Below are positions 11,956-22,021 of a DNA stretch of 64,000 bases, piece by piece. The translations under genes were made by a program, and so were the position numbers. Positions within the stretch are counted from its first letter, which is position 1, and the number at the start of each line of letters is the position of its first letter. The notes under the pieces are model-generated. The model worked only from the letters and a program-made list of their open reading frames with translations, ran no database searches and had not been told where the DNA came from. The stretch lies in NCBI GenBank assembly GCA_034440635.1, contig JAOTON010001356.1:1237001-1301000 (forward strand). Direction: 5' to 3'. Source of the stretch: Lepas anatifera (lineage: Eukaryota > Arthropoda > Thecostraca > Lepadidae).

Positions 11956-12214
11956 TAAAAAAAATAATGACTGAATAGTTAGGAAGACACAGGAGGGGGC
12001 CTTATAAAAAGTCCTTAACTAACTAATAAGAGAGGTAGTATTGCATCGTGTGGGTAGGAATGTGTGCGTTTTTTTCCCTGGTATATGGCAGATTGGTGCG
12101 AATTTTTTTAGGTTGGTGGTGCGATAATTTTGGATGGCTGGTGTGACTCGTCTGGCCTGCTGCCATACTTTGCAGACTGGCCCGTCCCCCGCTTTCGATG
12201 CTCATGCGCCCATA

Positions 12215-12405
12215 CCAAGAATCCCTTGCCCAAGCTTCTCATGAGAAGATCCCGGGAATCTGGGGAAATTTAGAAATCTTGGGAATTTTTGGGCTCCAGA
12301 CAGAACCCAATGTCTCTATCTGGCAAAGCTGAGACGTCTCCCCTAGCATTACCAAATGGTGTAGGGTAGCCCATCCACTTCTCCATCGAAACTATTTGAA
12401 CAATT
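12215..12405. other. Unassigned flank between satellite remnant and AGGTCA-rich repeat
   Basis: Opens with a satellite-like AGAATCCCTTGCC piece, then a short inverted CTTCTCATGAGAAG. Nothing gene-like seen. Confidence 0.4.
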
Positions 12406-13087
12406 TTTTGCCAGGTCACATTTAAGGTCACAAGGTCAAAACATGCCATAATTAGGATAACATGTAAATTAAGTTTTTGGCCATTCCATCTGAACAAGTA
12501 AAGCTAGAGCAAAACGACTTGAACTACATGAATCCTCACAGCAAACCAAATCAAATGATATATAATTTGACCTTGATAGGCCAAATCAAGGATTTGACCT
12601 GACCTGAGGTCAGGTCAGGGTCAAATTATATAAAATGCATGTCATTAAAATCGCAAAGCCAAGGCGAGTCTAATGCAGCTAAAATAAATGCTCTATCACT
12701 ATTAGTTGCAGAGTTATACAGTAAAAAACATTTTTCCCATGTATTTTCAATGGGGAGGCCATGCCTCGTACCTGACCTTAGGTCATCAATATAGAAAATA
12801 CCGGAACATATTTTAGAGAACTCGGTGGGCCCATTATGTGATGAGTTTCAATCGGATAAGTTCACCCTTCTCCAACTTATGCTATCTTAAACTTTTTTTG
12901 AGGTCAGGTCACTTGACCTGTACTGGTGACCTGACCTAAAATGACCTAACCTTAAAATTTTCACCGAAGTTGTAAAAATGATGAGGGAAAAGGCATGCCA
13001 AGTACGGTGGCGCTACGCGCCACCGTTTTTATGCTGTCTGCGAAAAACCCGAGGGGGAGCGGGTACCCGCCCCCGTCAATGCGCGTG
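12406..13087. mobile_element. AGGTCA-rich TTAA-type element, left end not located
   Basis: Related to the elements at 44019-45002, 49620-50646 and 56543-59392: many direct and inverted AGGTCA half-sites, a GGTGGCGC...GCGCCACC hairpin (about 13007-13025), a GC-rich end and a terminal GCGCGTG followed by TTAA (13088-13091). No transposase frame. The opposite terminus is not recognisable, so the copy is probably truncated. Confidence 0.6.
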
Positions 13088-13091
13088 TTAA

Positions 13092-13633
13092 ATTACGTCT
13101 GCGCGTTATGTCGTGGTTAAAACGTGAATGGCTTCGATTTCCTCAACCACATTCAACTACTGCGCAACGCTGCTGCGTTGTCGTTGTCCATAAACAACAA
13201 CAAGAAGAAGAATAATAAAGAATAAAAAACAGGTGTGCGCCATTACTGTCTTTGAAGCAGAATTCAACCAAGAGGAAGCTTAAACTTTGTTAGCCTCAAG
13301 GTAGAAAATACAAAAAATTACGTGATAAATCATAAAATATTTCCTTCATTTTTTCACTAAATGTGATAATATTCTTATTCATCTTAAGTGCGCCATCTGC
13401 AGCTCCTGCAACATTGTTTTGCCTATAACAAGCAAATATTGTTATTGGCATTACAAATTCTGTACTTTGATTTGTCAAAAAATAATACAAGGCCGTTTTG
13501 ACACGAATCAAAGAAGACAGTTTTGCTACTAGCTTTGCTTTCTCACAGACCTATTATTGGTAAAAAAATCCATATTTGGAAATTCATGCATGGACATTAG
13601 CGCTATTGTTGTGTGTGTTGGGAAGAAGGAAGA
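13092..13633. other. AT-rich DNA, no feature recognised
   Basis: Contains an AAGAAGAAGAATAATAAAG run near 13200 and short chance frames only. Confidence 0.4.
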
Positions 13634-13854
13634 GGTATTATGGTAGTAGGCAGATCACATCTCACGGTTCAAAAAGGATCACATTCAGAATGTCCAAAGT
13701 GCAAAGGGTCTAATGTTTATAGCTTCTACCCTTTGAAAGTTAGACCTTTTGGATAGAATTCCAACGTTAAAGGTCCAGAGGTGCTCAAATGATGAGAGTG
13801 GGGTGAATGATGCCGCAGAGGCGTGCTAAGGCACATGATAATAGGAGGAAATGA

Positions 13855-13933
13855 GGGTTAGGTTAGGTTAGGTCAGGTTAGGTCAGGTCAGGTCAGGTCA
13901 GGTCAAGTCAGGTCAGGTCAGGTCAGGTCAGGT
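13855..13933 (+). repeat. Interstitial telomere-like tract, TTAGG grading into TCAGG
   Basis: About sixteen pentamers: TTAGG units first, then mixed TTAGG and TCAGG, then a run of TCAGG with one TCAAG. TTAGG is the ancestral arthropod telomere unit and TCAGG is the variant known from some beetles. Confidence 0.8.
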
Positions 13934-14299
13934 GTGTATGTCCTTGGTCCCTATTTTCTAGTCTGGGGATATCACCCCTCTTTCCAGAATCTGAGTGCGC
14001 CTCTGGTCTGAGTAACACTTTATGCTACTCCTTCCTCCTGTCTGTTTCACCTCTTGGGATTTTCTTGCAGAATGTGGGGATATTTCTAAAACAACCTAAC
14101 CTAAGCTCATAAGTGTCGCCACCGGCAAAAAGTGGGGGGGGGGCAGCCAAACTTCAACCTGATGCTGACAAAAAACTTTCAACATCAGGACCAAAAACTG
14201 TTCGAATTTGGGCTCCTCGCTGCATTCCGCAGCGGCTGGATATAAAAATGTCCGGTTGTCTCTCATTTCGACTGAGATCAGGAAATTTTTGGCCAAAAA

Positions 14300-16049
14300 T
14301 GTTTCGTCTGGCGGTGGCGGTCATTGTCTCCGGCGGTCGGCGTGGCGGTGGCGCTGCCGCCGGTCCCTGGAGGCGACACAATGCCCGGCTGACGGATTTT
14401 CGAGGCACCGGCTGACGGCGCTGAACATTGGACTGCCCTCCCTGGATCCGCTGCCCGCTGCCACTGTCTTTAGAGGAGACACAAGAGGACCGGCTCAGGC
14501 GCGCCGCTCTTGTACCATCCTGGTGCTGAGTGTCATCACGGTGTCTCGCGGCGTCCGGCAACTTCATCTGGCACCGGCCGTGGGGGCCTGAGGGACCGAT
14601 TCAAGTGACTGCTGCCGCTGGTCGCCTACTGCTTTAGTACCGACCCCGGCGCAACGTGTGGTTACGACTGGGGTGCGACCCGAGGGGAGACCCGGACACC
14701 TGGAGCTGCTGTTCGGCTGTCCAACTCTGTCAACTGATACCATCCCGGATATGCCTACACGTCGTTGACTGCAGGAGAGGATCCTGCTGGAGTTGCGATG
14801 GGGTGATAGTCGTGGCCTCTCTTCTTCGCCTGCCGGCTGCCGGTGGTCCCTGGGGCCCGGTGTGGTCCGCTAGTGCCGCGAGCGTTGTCCCGACATCACA
14901 CATCTGCGCGGGCTGGAGTTTCTCCTGTGATGGTGGCTCGGCGTAAAACGTTTTTGGCCGGGGCAGGCCTTTATCTGTCGGCGCGGGATCGTCGTGCACC
15001 GCTGGCTGGCGGCGCCTTCTGGCCGGGTGACTCCTGCGGTGTCTGCCTCTGGATGCCTGCTCATGAGGTGCCTATCTCTGCGCGGTGTCCGGAGAAGAAG
15101 GGGATCATAGAGTCCGACTTTTCAAGTTTGGCGGTGTATCGTCGTCCCTGCCGCCGCCGATCTCAGCGATCGCCTCTACCGGTGGCCCTCTTGGCCCCGA
15201 CGTTGTGCGCTGGCGGCGCGGGCGGCGCCCCCGGCGTCGCTGATCTGCGGAGGATAAGGTTTCTTCTGCGGTGGGGGTGCGGCGTCAAACTTCCTCGGAT
15301 ACGGCGGTCTTCGTCTGTCGACGCGGGACTGGTTCTGCGCCTCCGGCTGGACATCGGGGTGGCGGCGCCTCCTGGACGGGCGGCTCCGCGGGTTCCGGAG
15401 AGGGGAGATCAGAGAGTCCGCCCCCTCGAGTCTGACGGTATGTCTCCTGGGCGGCGGGGCCGGTGGCGAGCATTCTTCGGAGGGCCCCGCCGCCGCGGGA
15501 CTTCCCACAGCGGAGTCTGGGAAGTTCGTAGGCTGCCGAGCCATTGAGTTGTCCTGCGGCCGATCAGCCGGGTCCCGTCCCCGGCGGGGGTCGGCTGCGA
15601 GTCGAGGGGCCCGGCTTCAGGGTCCGGTTGTTGCTGCCCGGGTGGACAGAGCGTTGTGCGTTTCGCCGGGGCGGTGTGGTGGATTCGCCGGGCCTACGTT
15701 GCTGATGCTGGGCGGTGTCTGCGCGGTGTGAGACCGCCTCCGTATTTTATTGGTGTCGCTCACGCCTTAGCTGTGAGTTGCTTGTACCGATCTTGTACCG
15801 CTCATTATCATTTTGATGTATTTGTCCACTCGCCCGGCAGGTGGGCGTCTGCTGGGCTCCGAGCCCGTGCCCGTCTGGGCGTAATTTAGAGCGCTCGCGC
15901 CGTCGGCGGTCACGGGTTCGGGGCCCAGCGCCTCCGTGTGTAGTTTATCTTTGCCCACCACGGCCAGGGCTTGTTTTCTTGTTCTTTTAAATCACTGTAT
16001 GGATCATGTATCGCCCCGTAGTGTGAATATACGTGTATGGTATCAAAAC
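14300..16049 (+). mobile_element. GC-rich retroposon copy 2, tRNA-like 3' end
   Basis: Shares with copy 1 a block around 14815-14945 (CTGCCGGTGGTCCCTGG, TCTGCGCGGGCT) and the whole 3' end (CGAGCCCGTGCCCGTCTGGG through TATACGTGTATGG). It enters another hAT-like element between CCAAAA and CAAAAC, an A-rich target like copy 1. Long frames here (for example 14843-15547) have no recognisable domain. Confidence 0.6.
15876..15926 (+). other. tRNA-like promoter segment in GC-rich retroposon copy 2
   Basis: Same TTTAGAGCGCTCGC and CACGGGTTCGGGGC pair as copy 1, with the same spacing. Confidence 0.45.
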
Positions 16050-16092
16050 TGGGGGGCCAGGCCCCCTGGCCCCCCCTTTTCCGACGCGTATG

Positions 16093-16138
16093 CCTAACCT
16101 AACCTAACCTAACCTAACCTAACCTAACCTAACCTAAC
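16093..16138 (-). repeat. Interstitial telomeric tract (CCTAA)9
   Basis: About nine uninterrupted CCTAA units, the complement of TTAGG, at the inner end of the right arm of the long inverted repeat and directly abutting the hAT-like element. Unlike the left tract, it shows no TCAGG variants. Confidence 0.9.
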
Positions 16139-16368
16139 CCTCATTTCCTCCTATTATCATGTGTCTTAGCACGCCTCTGCAGCATCATGCATCCCACTCT
16201 CATGCATCTGAGCACGCCTTTTTGGACCTTTTGAACGTTGGACTTCTTATTCAAAAGGTCTAACTTTCAAAGTGTAGAGCCTATGAACATTAGACCCTTT
16301 TATCAGTGGACCTTCTGATGTGATCCTTTGAACCGCGAGATGTGATCTGCCTACTACCATAATACCCG

Positions 16369-16921
16369 ACCACGTACGCGTACTTTTACAACAACACAGT
16401 ACACCGCGTGGTCGTCGTCATATTGCACATATTTTTGTTTTGTAGCGGCAGTTGCATTATTGGCCCCGGTCATCGAAAGTGTTAGCACCTGGCGGATTTT
16501 TGAAAACGCCAGTGAGGACTGACGTCTGGCGCGGTGTTCATATCCGGCGCATTGTTGAACGCGGTTGATTTTGAACGTTTATTTTCAGTCGTGGTGAACT
16601 CGTTGTCTGAAAAGTGAAGTTCATGTTGGGTGGACATGAATATTGAAGACTGGCGTTATTTTTTGTTTGTTATAATCTTGGAAGTTCAAAGAAATGAAAG
16701 TGAGACGGATAACCATTAATCCAATCAGAACTGCTGCGTTCCTCAGTGTGTATCCTTCGAAGAATGTCCAGTCTGCTTTAAAGTTTCTCGGATAGGTGCT
16801 GTCAAGCAGTGGAAGTCGAATCTGATAATTGGGAAGAAGATGGGCTCAAATGCTGCTGTCTGTTGTAGAATTTTCAGCCATCTGACTTCCATTCACATCC
16901 ACCTGGTAAGCGGCTGTGAGG
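16369..16921. other. Unassigned DNA
   Basis: Moderately AT-rich; no repeat family, splice structure or protein similarity recognised. Confidence 0.4.
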
Positions 16922-17258
16922 CCAGTGTGCAAAGTATGGCATTTTCGACGAGATCTCGTCCGTGCGAGTTCCTTGGGGACGGACCCAGTGGTGCGAACTT
17001 TATCAACCTGGTGCGAATTTGCGAGGTTAGTGACACTTAAACTAGACAAATAATGGCTGAATGGCCATTAAGACACAGGAGGTGCCTTATAAAAAGTCCG
17101 TAACTGACTAATGATTGAGGTAGCATTGCATTGTATGGGTAGAAATGGGTGCATTTTTCCCGGTATGTGGCAGATTGGTGCGAATTTTTGGGGCTGGTGG
17201 TGCGAGAACATTAGATGGCTGATGCGATTGTCGGCCTGCTGCCATACTTTGCGACTGG
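16922..17258. mobile_element. CCAGTGTGCAAAG-ended MITE, complete, 337 bases
   Basis: Ends CCAGTGTGCAAAGTATG and CATACTTTGCGACTGG, flanked on both sides by CTGTGAGG (16914-16921 and 17259-17266), an exact 8-base target duplication. Non-coding. The duplication length fits hAT or P-type transposases. Confidence 0.88.
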
Positions 17259-18069
17259 CTGTGAGGCAATTCCGTTCCGCTTATGCCTCCTTCCACTCTT
17301 GGCCTGCTTCAAGCAGGGGTAGCCTTAATCCTTGGGCCGTTTTAGGCGGATCCAGGATTGCCGATCGGGCACCTTCCCGGGGGCGGCGCACCATTCTTAA
17401 CCGGGAAACCCTATCGGTGGGAGCCGACTTTCGTATCCTGGGAGGGGATGGTGGTGGGGGGAAATTTCAGGGGGTGTGGCCATTTCAGGGGCGCCGAGGG
17501 TCGATGGTGGTGGGCACATACCCCTTTGCCCCTGGATCTGCCTATGGGGCATGTGCCCACTTTGCCGCCCCTGAATCCGCCTGTGGCTGATTCCTTTTAG
17601 CCCGGAAAACTGACATCTTGAAATAATTCGGTGATATACGCCTTTATTTGTTTCAGCCGTCTGAAATTCCAGTTTGAATGTACGATGGAAAATGCGTTTC
17701 AACACAAGCGTCGCTACGGAAAGAAGTGGGGGGGCGCAAACTTCAACCTGATGCTGACTCAAGCTTTGCCTTGGGACCAAAACTTTCATTTGCATTCTTC
17801 TCTGCCTTCCGCTGGCTGGTTATAGCCGCTGCCACATACCAAACATAAACACGTTATTCACCGCTTCCTGCTTCGGGCCCACTAACGTTGTTTCCTTTAG
17901 CCTCTTCGCCATCTTGAGGACACGCGCCGTGGCGTACGTCAATTATTGATGGTGTGTGGTCTGTGTATTCTGATCTAAGGTGGGTGATGTTCTCTCTCTT
18001 TTCCTCCGTGGTCGCTCTAGTTGTGTGATGTATTTAATCTTTCATGTTAACTCTGATCATGGTTTCAAC
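17259..18069. other. Repeat scraps between two MITEs
   Basis: Contains GGCGGATCC satellite-like pieces (about 17342-17590) and a hAT-like element fragment (about 17728-17826: AAACTTCAACCTGATGCTGA then CCGCTGGCTGGTTATAG) resembling 14140-14250. No gene seen. Confidence 0.5.
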
Positions 18070-18431
18070 CCAGTGTGCAAAGTATGACATTTTTGACGAG
18101 ATCTCGTCGGTGTGAGTGCCCTAGGAGACAAGAGCGAGTGGTGTGAATTTCATAAACCTGGTGCGAATTTCCCAGGCTGGTGTCTGGAAGGTGACACTGA
18201 AAACCAAACAAATAATGGCTGAATGGTTATAAAGACACAGGAGGGGACCTTATAACAAGTATTTAACTAACAAACTAATACAAGAGGTAGCATTGCATTG
18301 TGTGAGTAGGAAAGGGTGCATTTTTTTTGTGGTATATGGCAGATTGGTGCGAGTTTTTGGTGTCTGGCGGTGCAATGATTTTAGGTGGCTGGTGCGACTC
18401 GTCTGGCCTGCTGCCATACTTTGCAGACTGG
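18070..18431. mobile_element. CCAGTGTGCAAAG-ended MITE, complete, 362 bases
   Basis: Same ends as the 16922 copy, flanked on both sides by GTTTCAAC (18062-18069 and 18432-18439), an exact 8-base target duplication. It aligns along its length with the 16922 copy and with the two halves of the 9898 copy, and so shows where those copies are interrupted. Confidence 0.9.
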
Positions 18432-18815
18432 GTTTCAACCCACTGATATTGATTTTATCACATAAATGTTAGGCATTTAACAGTGAAATGAAGCTAAAAA
18501 ATAGCAACTAAGTATGCAGTTTCAAAATAGAAAAGTGTGGTATCACTCTAAGAGGTAGCCTGTATATTTCTGATGACATGGTCATCTAGGTGACCCTCGC
18601 GTCGGGTGTCATTGTGTGTCATTGGACGTTGTCATGTCAACATAAGATGTTAACCTGGAGCGCATGAACACTGGTCCTGTTGGAACAATTATATGTAAAT
18701 TAGGCCTGTATCTGTTTGTCAATTGCATATTATAATGGCTCCTCAATGGGATGGTGGTGCGCATATCTGGCGGTATAGGGTCATGCATGTTTTTCTTGGA
18801 GAAAATAAAAAATTA

Positions 18816-19017
<202 letters not shown>

Positions 19018-19496
19018 GCCACTGTGTTGCATGCATGCTCCCTGAATAGCTTCTATATTTTGGGAGTTGGGAATTTTATACAGCAGACAAGAAGCACACA
19101 AAGTTAAACTCTCTGTGTGAAGAAACCTTACAGTAGCCATTCATATGCTGTTTTCAAGTGATTATATATGATGCAGAAGCGTTACTTATAATACAAAGAT
19201 CACAGAGGATGGAGAAATTTAGTGGCCTTCAAGGTAATTCTAATGGTTCACTCTTTCCTACACTTCTGCTAACTGACACACATGTTCACCATCCGAAGGA
19301 TTAGTATTTATGGTGGGTATAATACTCAGCAAGGGCAACTCCTGACACTAGCCTGTACAAGTGGGGTCGCTGTGATTGATACCAATACCACCGTGTGGGG
19401 GCAGAAGCAGCAGTTCCGTTCTCCTGCTTGTGCTTGGTTCGCTGGGTGTCATGTGCGATCTGACCGTGTTTGTCTCCGCAGTGGAGCCAGCCACCA

Positions 19497-20861
19497 ATGG
19501 AAGACCCGGAGGCCACGTGCGTAGTGTGCGGCGCTCTGCTGACATCGCAGAGCGGCGTCGTCGATGTGTGGGACGCACGCACGTGCGGCGGCCACCTGGT
19601 GGCGGCCGCGGTGCTGTCAGGACGTCGGCTGGACGTGGGCGTCGACAGCAGCATCTGCGGTGGGTGCCACTCCCTACTGGACAGGCGCCAGCAGCTGCGG
19701 ACTAAGGCCAGGCTGCAGACTGCCGAGCAGAAGCTGCAGGCCTGGCTGTCTGCAGCACTGCAGGGCGATGCTGCAGAGGCGGGAGACCCCCCACCGGTGC
19801 GGCTCTCCGGTCCGCCGGCGTCGGCTGATGTGGTGGAGACCAGCAGTCCGGCACCCGGCAGCTCTGTGGAAGCGATGGATGTCAGCGTAGCTGTATCAGA
19901 ACCGAGCGTCGATGCCGACGGTGCAGCTTCGCCTGGCGACGCTGCTGCTGTGAAAAAAGCCAGCACCGCCGGCGTTGGGTCACCAACTAGGGACGCTGTC
20001 AACGACCAGGTGGTACTCGGGTCGGAGGCTGAGTCTAACCAGTTAGGCCTGGTCGGGCTCGCCGGATCAGAACCCAACCAAGAGACCACTACAGAGCTGG
20101 AGTCTGGGCCAGGCACAGATGTCGGTACAGAATCTGGACCTGAGGCTAACAGAGAGACTGGTACAGAACTTGGACCCGATGCCAGCCAAGAGACTGATAC
20201 AGAACCTGGTCCCAATGCCAGCAGAGAGACTGGTACAGAACCTGGACCTGAGGCTAACAGAGAGACTGGTACAGAACCTGGACCTGAGGCTAACAGAGTG
20301 ACTGGCACAGAACCTGCACCTGAGGCTAACAGAGTGACTGGTACAGAACCTGGTCCCGATGCTAACAGAGAGACTGATAGAGAACCTGTACCCGATGTTA
20401 GCAGAATAACTGGTACAGAACCTGGTCCCGATGCCAGCAGAGAGACTGGTACAGAACCTGGTCCCGATGCTAGCAGAGAGACTGGTACAGAACCTGGACC
20501 TGAGGCTAACAGAGTGACTGGGACAGAACTTGGACCTGAGGCTAATGGAGTGACTGGTACAGAACCTGGACCTGAGGCTAACGGAGTGACTGGAACAGAA
20601 CCTGGACCCGATGCCAGCAGAGAGACTGGTACAGAACCTGGTCCTGATGGCAGCAGAGTAGTTGGTAGAACAGTGGGGTCGGAAGGCGTTGGAGAAATCG
20701 GCACAGCTACAGCAGGGAGCGCTGCTGACTCTCCAGGACTGCCGGATTCCTCGAACCAAACAGGCCCCAGCACGAGTTCTGACCGGTCTCCGCGAGAGGA
20801 CCTGGCCGCCCTGGACCATGAACTTTTACAAAAGCTGGCGAAGGCACGTCCAGTAGATAAG
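19497..20861 (+). CDS. Shared 5' coding exon: ZAD-like zinc domain plus acidic repeat
   Basis: 455 codons from ATG (19497, good context CACCAATGG) to an AAG|GTAAGT donor, phase 0. Residues 8-57 carry C8-x2-C11 and C54-x2-C57 with LxVGVDSSICGGCHSLLDRR between and after, the cysteine pattern and hydrophobic spacing of ZAD domains, which are dimerisation modules found at the N-terminus of arthropod C2H2 factors. A basic helical segment (about 62-85) follows, then Ala/Ser/Glu-rich linker, then a 12-residue repeat (about 210-388). A CCGCAG acceptor at 19480-19481 suggests an upstream non-coding exon. Neighbours downstream are exon 21505-21547 and the finger exons. ZAD is inferred from pattern, not a profile search. 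Confidence 0.78.
20125..20660 (+). repeat. 36-base coding repeat (TGTEPGPxANRE)
   Basis: About fourteen imperfect tandem copies of a 36-base unit coding TGTEPGP(E/D)A(N/S)RE-like acidic 12-mers inside the shared exon. All length changes are in frame, which argues that the exon is translated. Confidence 0.9.
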
Positions 20862-21504
20862 GTAAGTAAAATTGGGAGTCTGACAGCTGTTTTAGCTTTC
20901 AGGTGCAGCATGACTTCATAGAGTTTGGACGGGGACCGGCAGCATGTCTGTGCAGTAGAGTTCACTTTGAAGTGCCAAGTTTTCATGCGGTGTATTGCTA
21001 AAACAATCAGTACCTATGCTTCTGTTCCCGAGCACTCGTCTGAGGGTAGGGAAACTGTGTGTGCCACCCACCCACCCGGAGCTGCACTTTGCCAACTGAG
21101 TTCGACGGGACTAAACCCCTTCGAATAGCTTCCTCGTTCCATCGAACCGCTTCCCCCCGCCGCTCCCTGTTTGGACTTCTAACAGTATTCTCATTTTCTA
21201 TGTAAGTCGTTTAAACTGCGAGATCTTTTATTTTGGATGCAGTTTTGACAGGTTCGTACTCGTGTGCCCCGGAAATGGGATCTAAGGACTCGACGTACTG
21301 AGTGTCGACAAATCTAGGCTTACTATGAACTTAGTTTGGAAGCCAAAACTAATCTGCATTCATATTTATTGACCAGATTTGACCTGTATTCTCATTTTTA
21401 TTTCTGTGCGTTTAAATTGCAATTTGGTTGCCAAGATATATACTTGAATAGTCTGGTTGAAGCTGCCTCATTATAATTCACTTACAAAGTCTCTTCTCTT
21501 TCAG

Positions 21505-21547
21505 GACTCGTTCAACTTCCGCTACAAGGAGGAGCATCTCTCGAAAG
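21505..21547 (+). CDS. Short shared exon 2 (DSFNFRYKEEHLSK)
   Basis: 43 bases between a CTCTTTCAG acceptor and an AAAG|GTATGT donor. Phase 0 entry matches the end of the 19497-20861 exon. It leaves one base (G), which completes an Asp codon with the AC that begins every downstream finger exon (30807, 35251, 41429, 60382). No second copy of this exon was found in the window. Confidence 0.75.
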
Positions 21548-21574
21548 GTATGTTATCTTAATATGTGACCTGAA

Positions 21575-22017
21575 AGGGAATGTGGCACTTTTATAACATG
21601 ATTTTAATTGAGTTAGCAAAGTTATAAAACATACCGGAAAACCTGGTACTCAACATATCATTTGGCTTGGAACTCGATATTTCGGTAGATAAATGCTAAA
21701 AAACCTACCTGAAATGTACCCAAATTGTACCCAAGGAGCCCGCTGCGGTTATCAGCTGTTGGCCTGACGACATGCCGGAGTCACGGTGAGCACCTAGTCA
21801 GCTTATTGAAGCCCATTGAATATGGAAGTAGTTGCCATATCATGACGTCATCCACAGGCAGATGTTTATTTTTCGCCATAGATGAACATTTCAAATATCA
21901 GAATATTGAGCCTATTGTGCTTTTTTCAGGACAACATTGGACATTTTCATGATTTTCGTCTAAAAATATCCCTAATTACACTAAATTCCGGGATTCAACC
22001 AAGGTGCCACATTCCCT
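21575..22017. mobile_element. TTAA-type MITE copy 2 (AGGGAATGTGGCAC ends)
   Basis: Inverted ends AGGGAATGTGGCACT and GGTGCCACATTCCCT; TTAA follows on the right (22018-22021), and the left has TGAA, a one-step change. Lies just inside the intron after exon 2, in opposite orientation to the copy in RECQL intron 3. A diverged end-like piece also occurs at about 26473-26545. Confidence 0.75.
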
Positions 22018-22021
22018 TTAA

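Larger units (their letters stand above)
9898..12180. mobile_element. CCAGTGTGCAAAG-ended MITE carrying a nested retroposon
   Basis: Terminal inverted repeats CCAGTGTGCAAAGTATG and CATACTTTGCAGACTGG. The 8-base flanks (GCCGTCCT and CCCGTCCC) match at 6 of 8. Its own sequence is 9898-10032 and 11956-12180; 1.9 kb of GC-rich DNA is inserted between. Intact copies without the insert are at 16922 and 18070. Confidence 0.8.
9711..12206. mobile_element. Small hAT-like element split by a later insertion
   Basis: Begins CAGGGGCACCGCCAC and ends GATGCTCATG, flanked by CGCCCATG and CGCCCATA (8-base target duplication with one mismatch) within the satellite. Only 9711-9897 and 12181-12206 belong to it; the middle is a nested insertion. 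The uninterrupted 190-base relative at 59620-59809 shows the continuous sequence. The CAGGGGC end and 8-base duplication are hAT hallmarks; no transposase. Confidence 0.8.
14108..16092. mobile_element. hAT-like element inserted in the telomere-like tract, split by a retroposon
   Basis: Starts CATAAGTGTCGCCACCGG and ends GACGCGTATG, flanked by CCTAAGCT and CCTAACCT (8-base target duplication, one mismatch). Its own sequence (14108-14299 and 16050-16092) corresponds, in reverse orientation, to the complete 262-base element at 48016-48277. The interior is GC-rich retroposon copy 2. Confidence 0.75.
13634..16368. mobile_element. Long-inverted-repeat element with telomere-like tracts
   Basis: The left arm (13634-13933) and right arm (16093-16368) are diverged reverse complements: GGTATTATGGTAGTAGGC at the left edge, its complement at the right, matching AGGAGGAAATGAGGG inside, and a pentamer repeat at the inner end of each. 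The centre is filled by a hAT-like element (14108-16092) that itself carries a retroposon. No target duplication was clear. Confidence 0.7.

Noticed and set aside
14843..15547. 234-codon frame in GC-rich DNA
   Set aside because: As for copy 1: no domain, rich in Arg, Pro and Gly, open because of base composition.
19301..20986. 561-codon frame on the minus strand
   Set aside because: It is the antisense of the shared ZAD exon and its 36-base repeat; period-36 DNA keeps several frames open. The plus strand has the Cys pattern, start context and donor.
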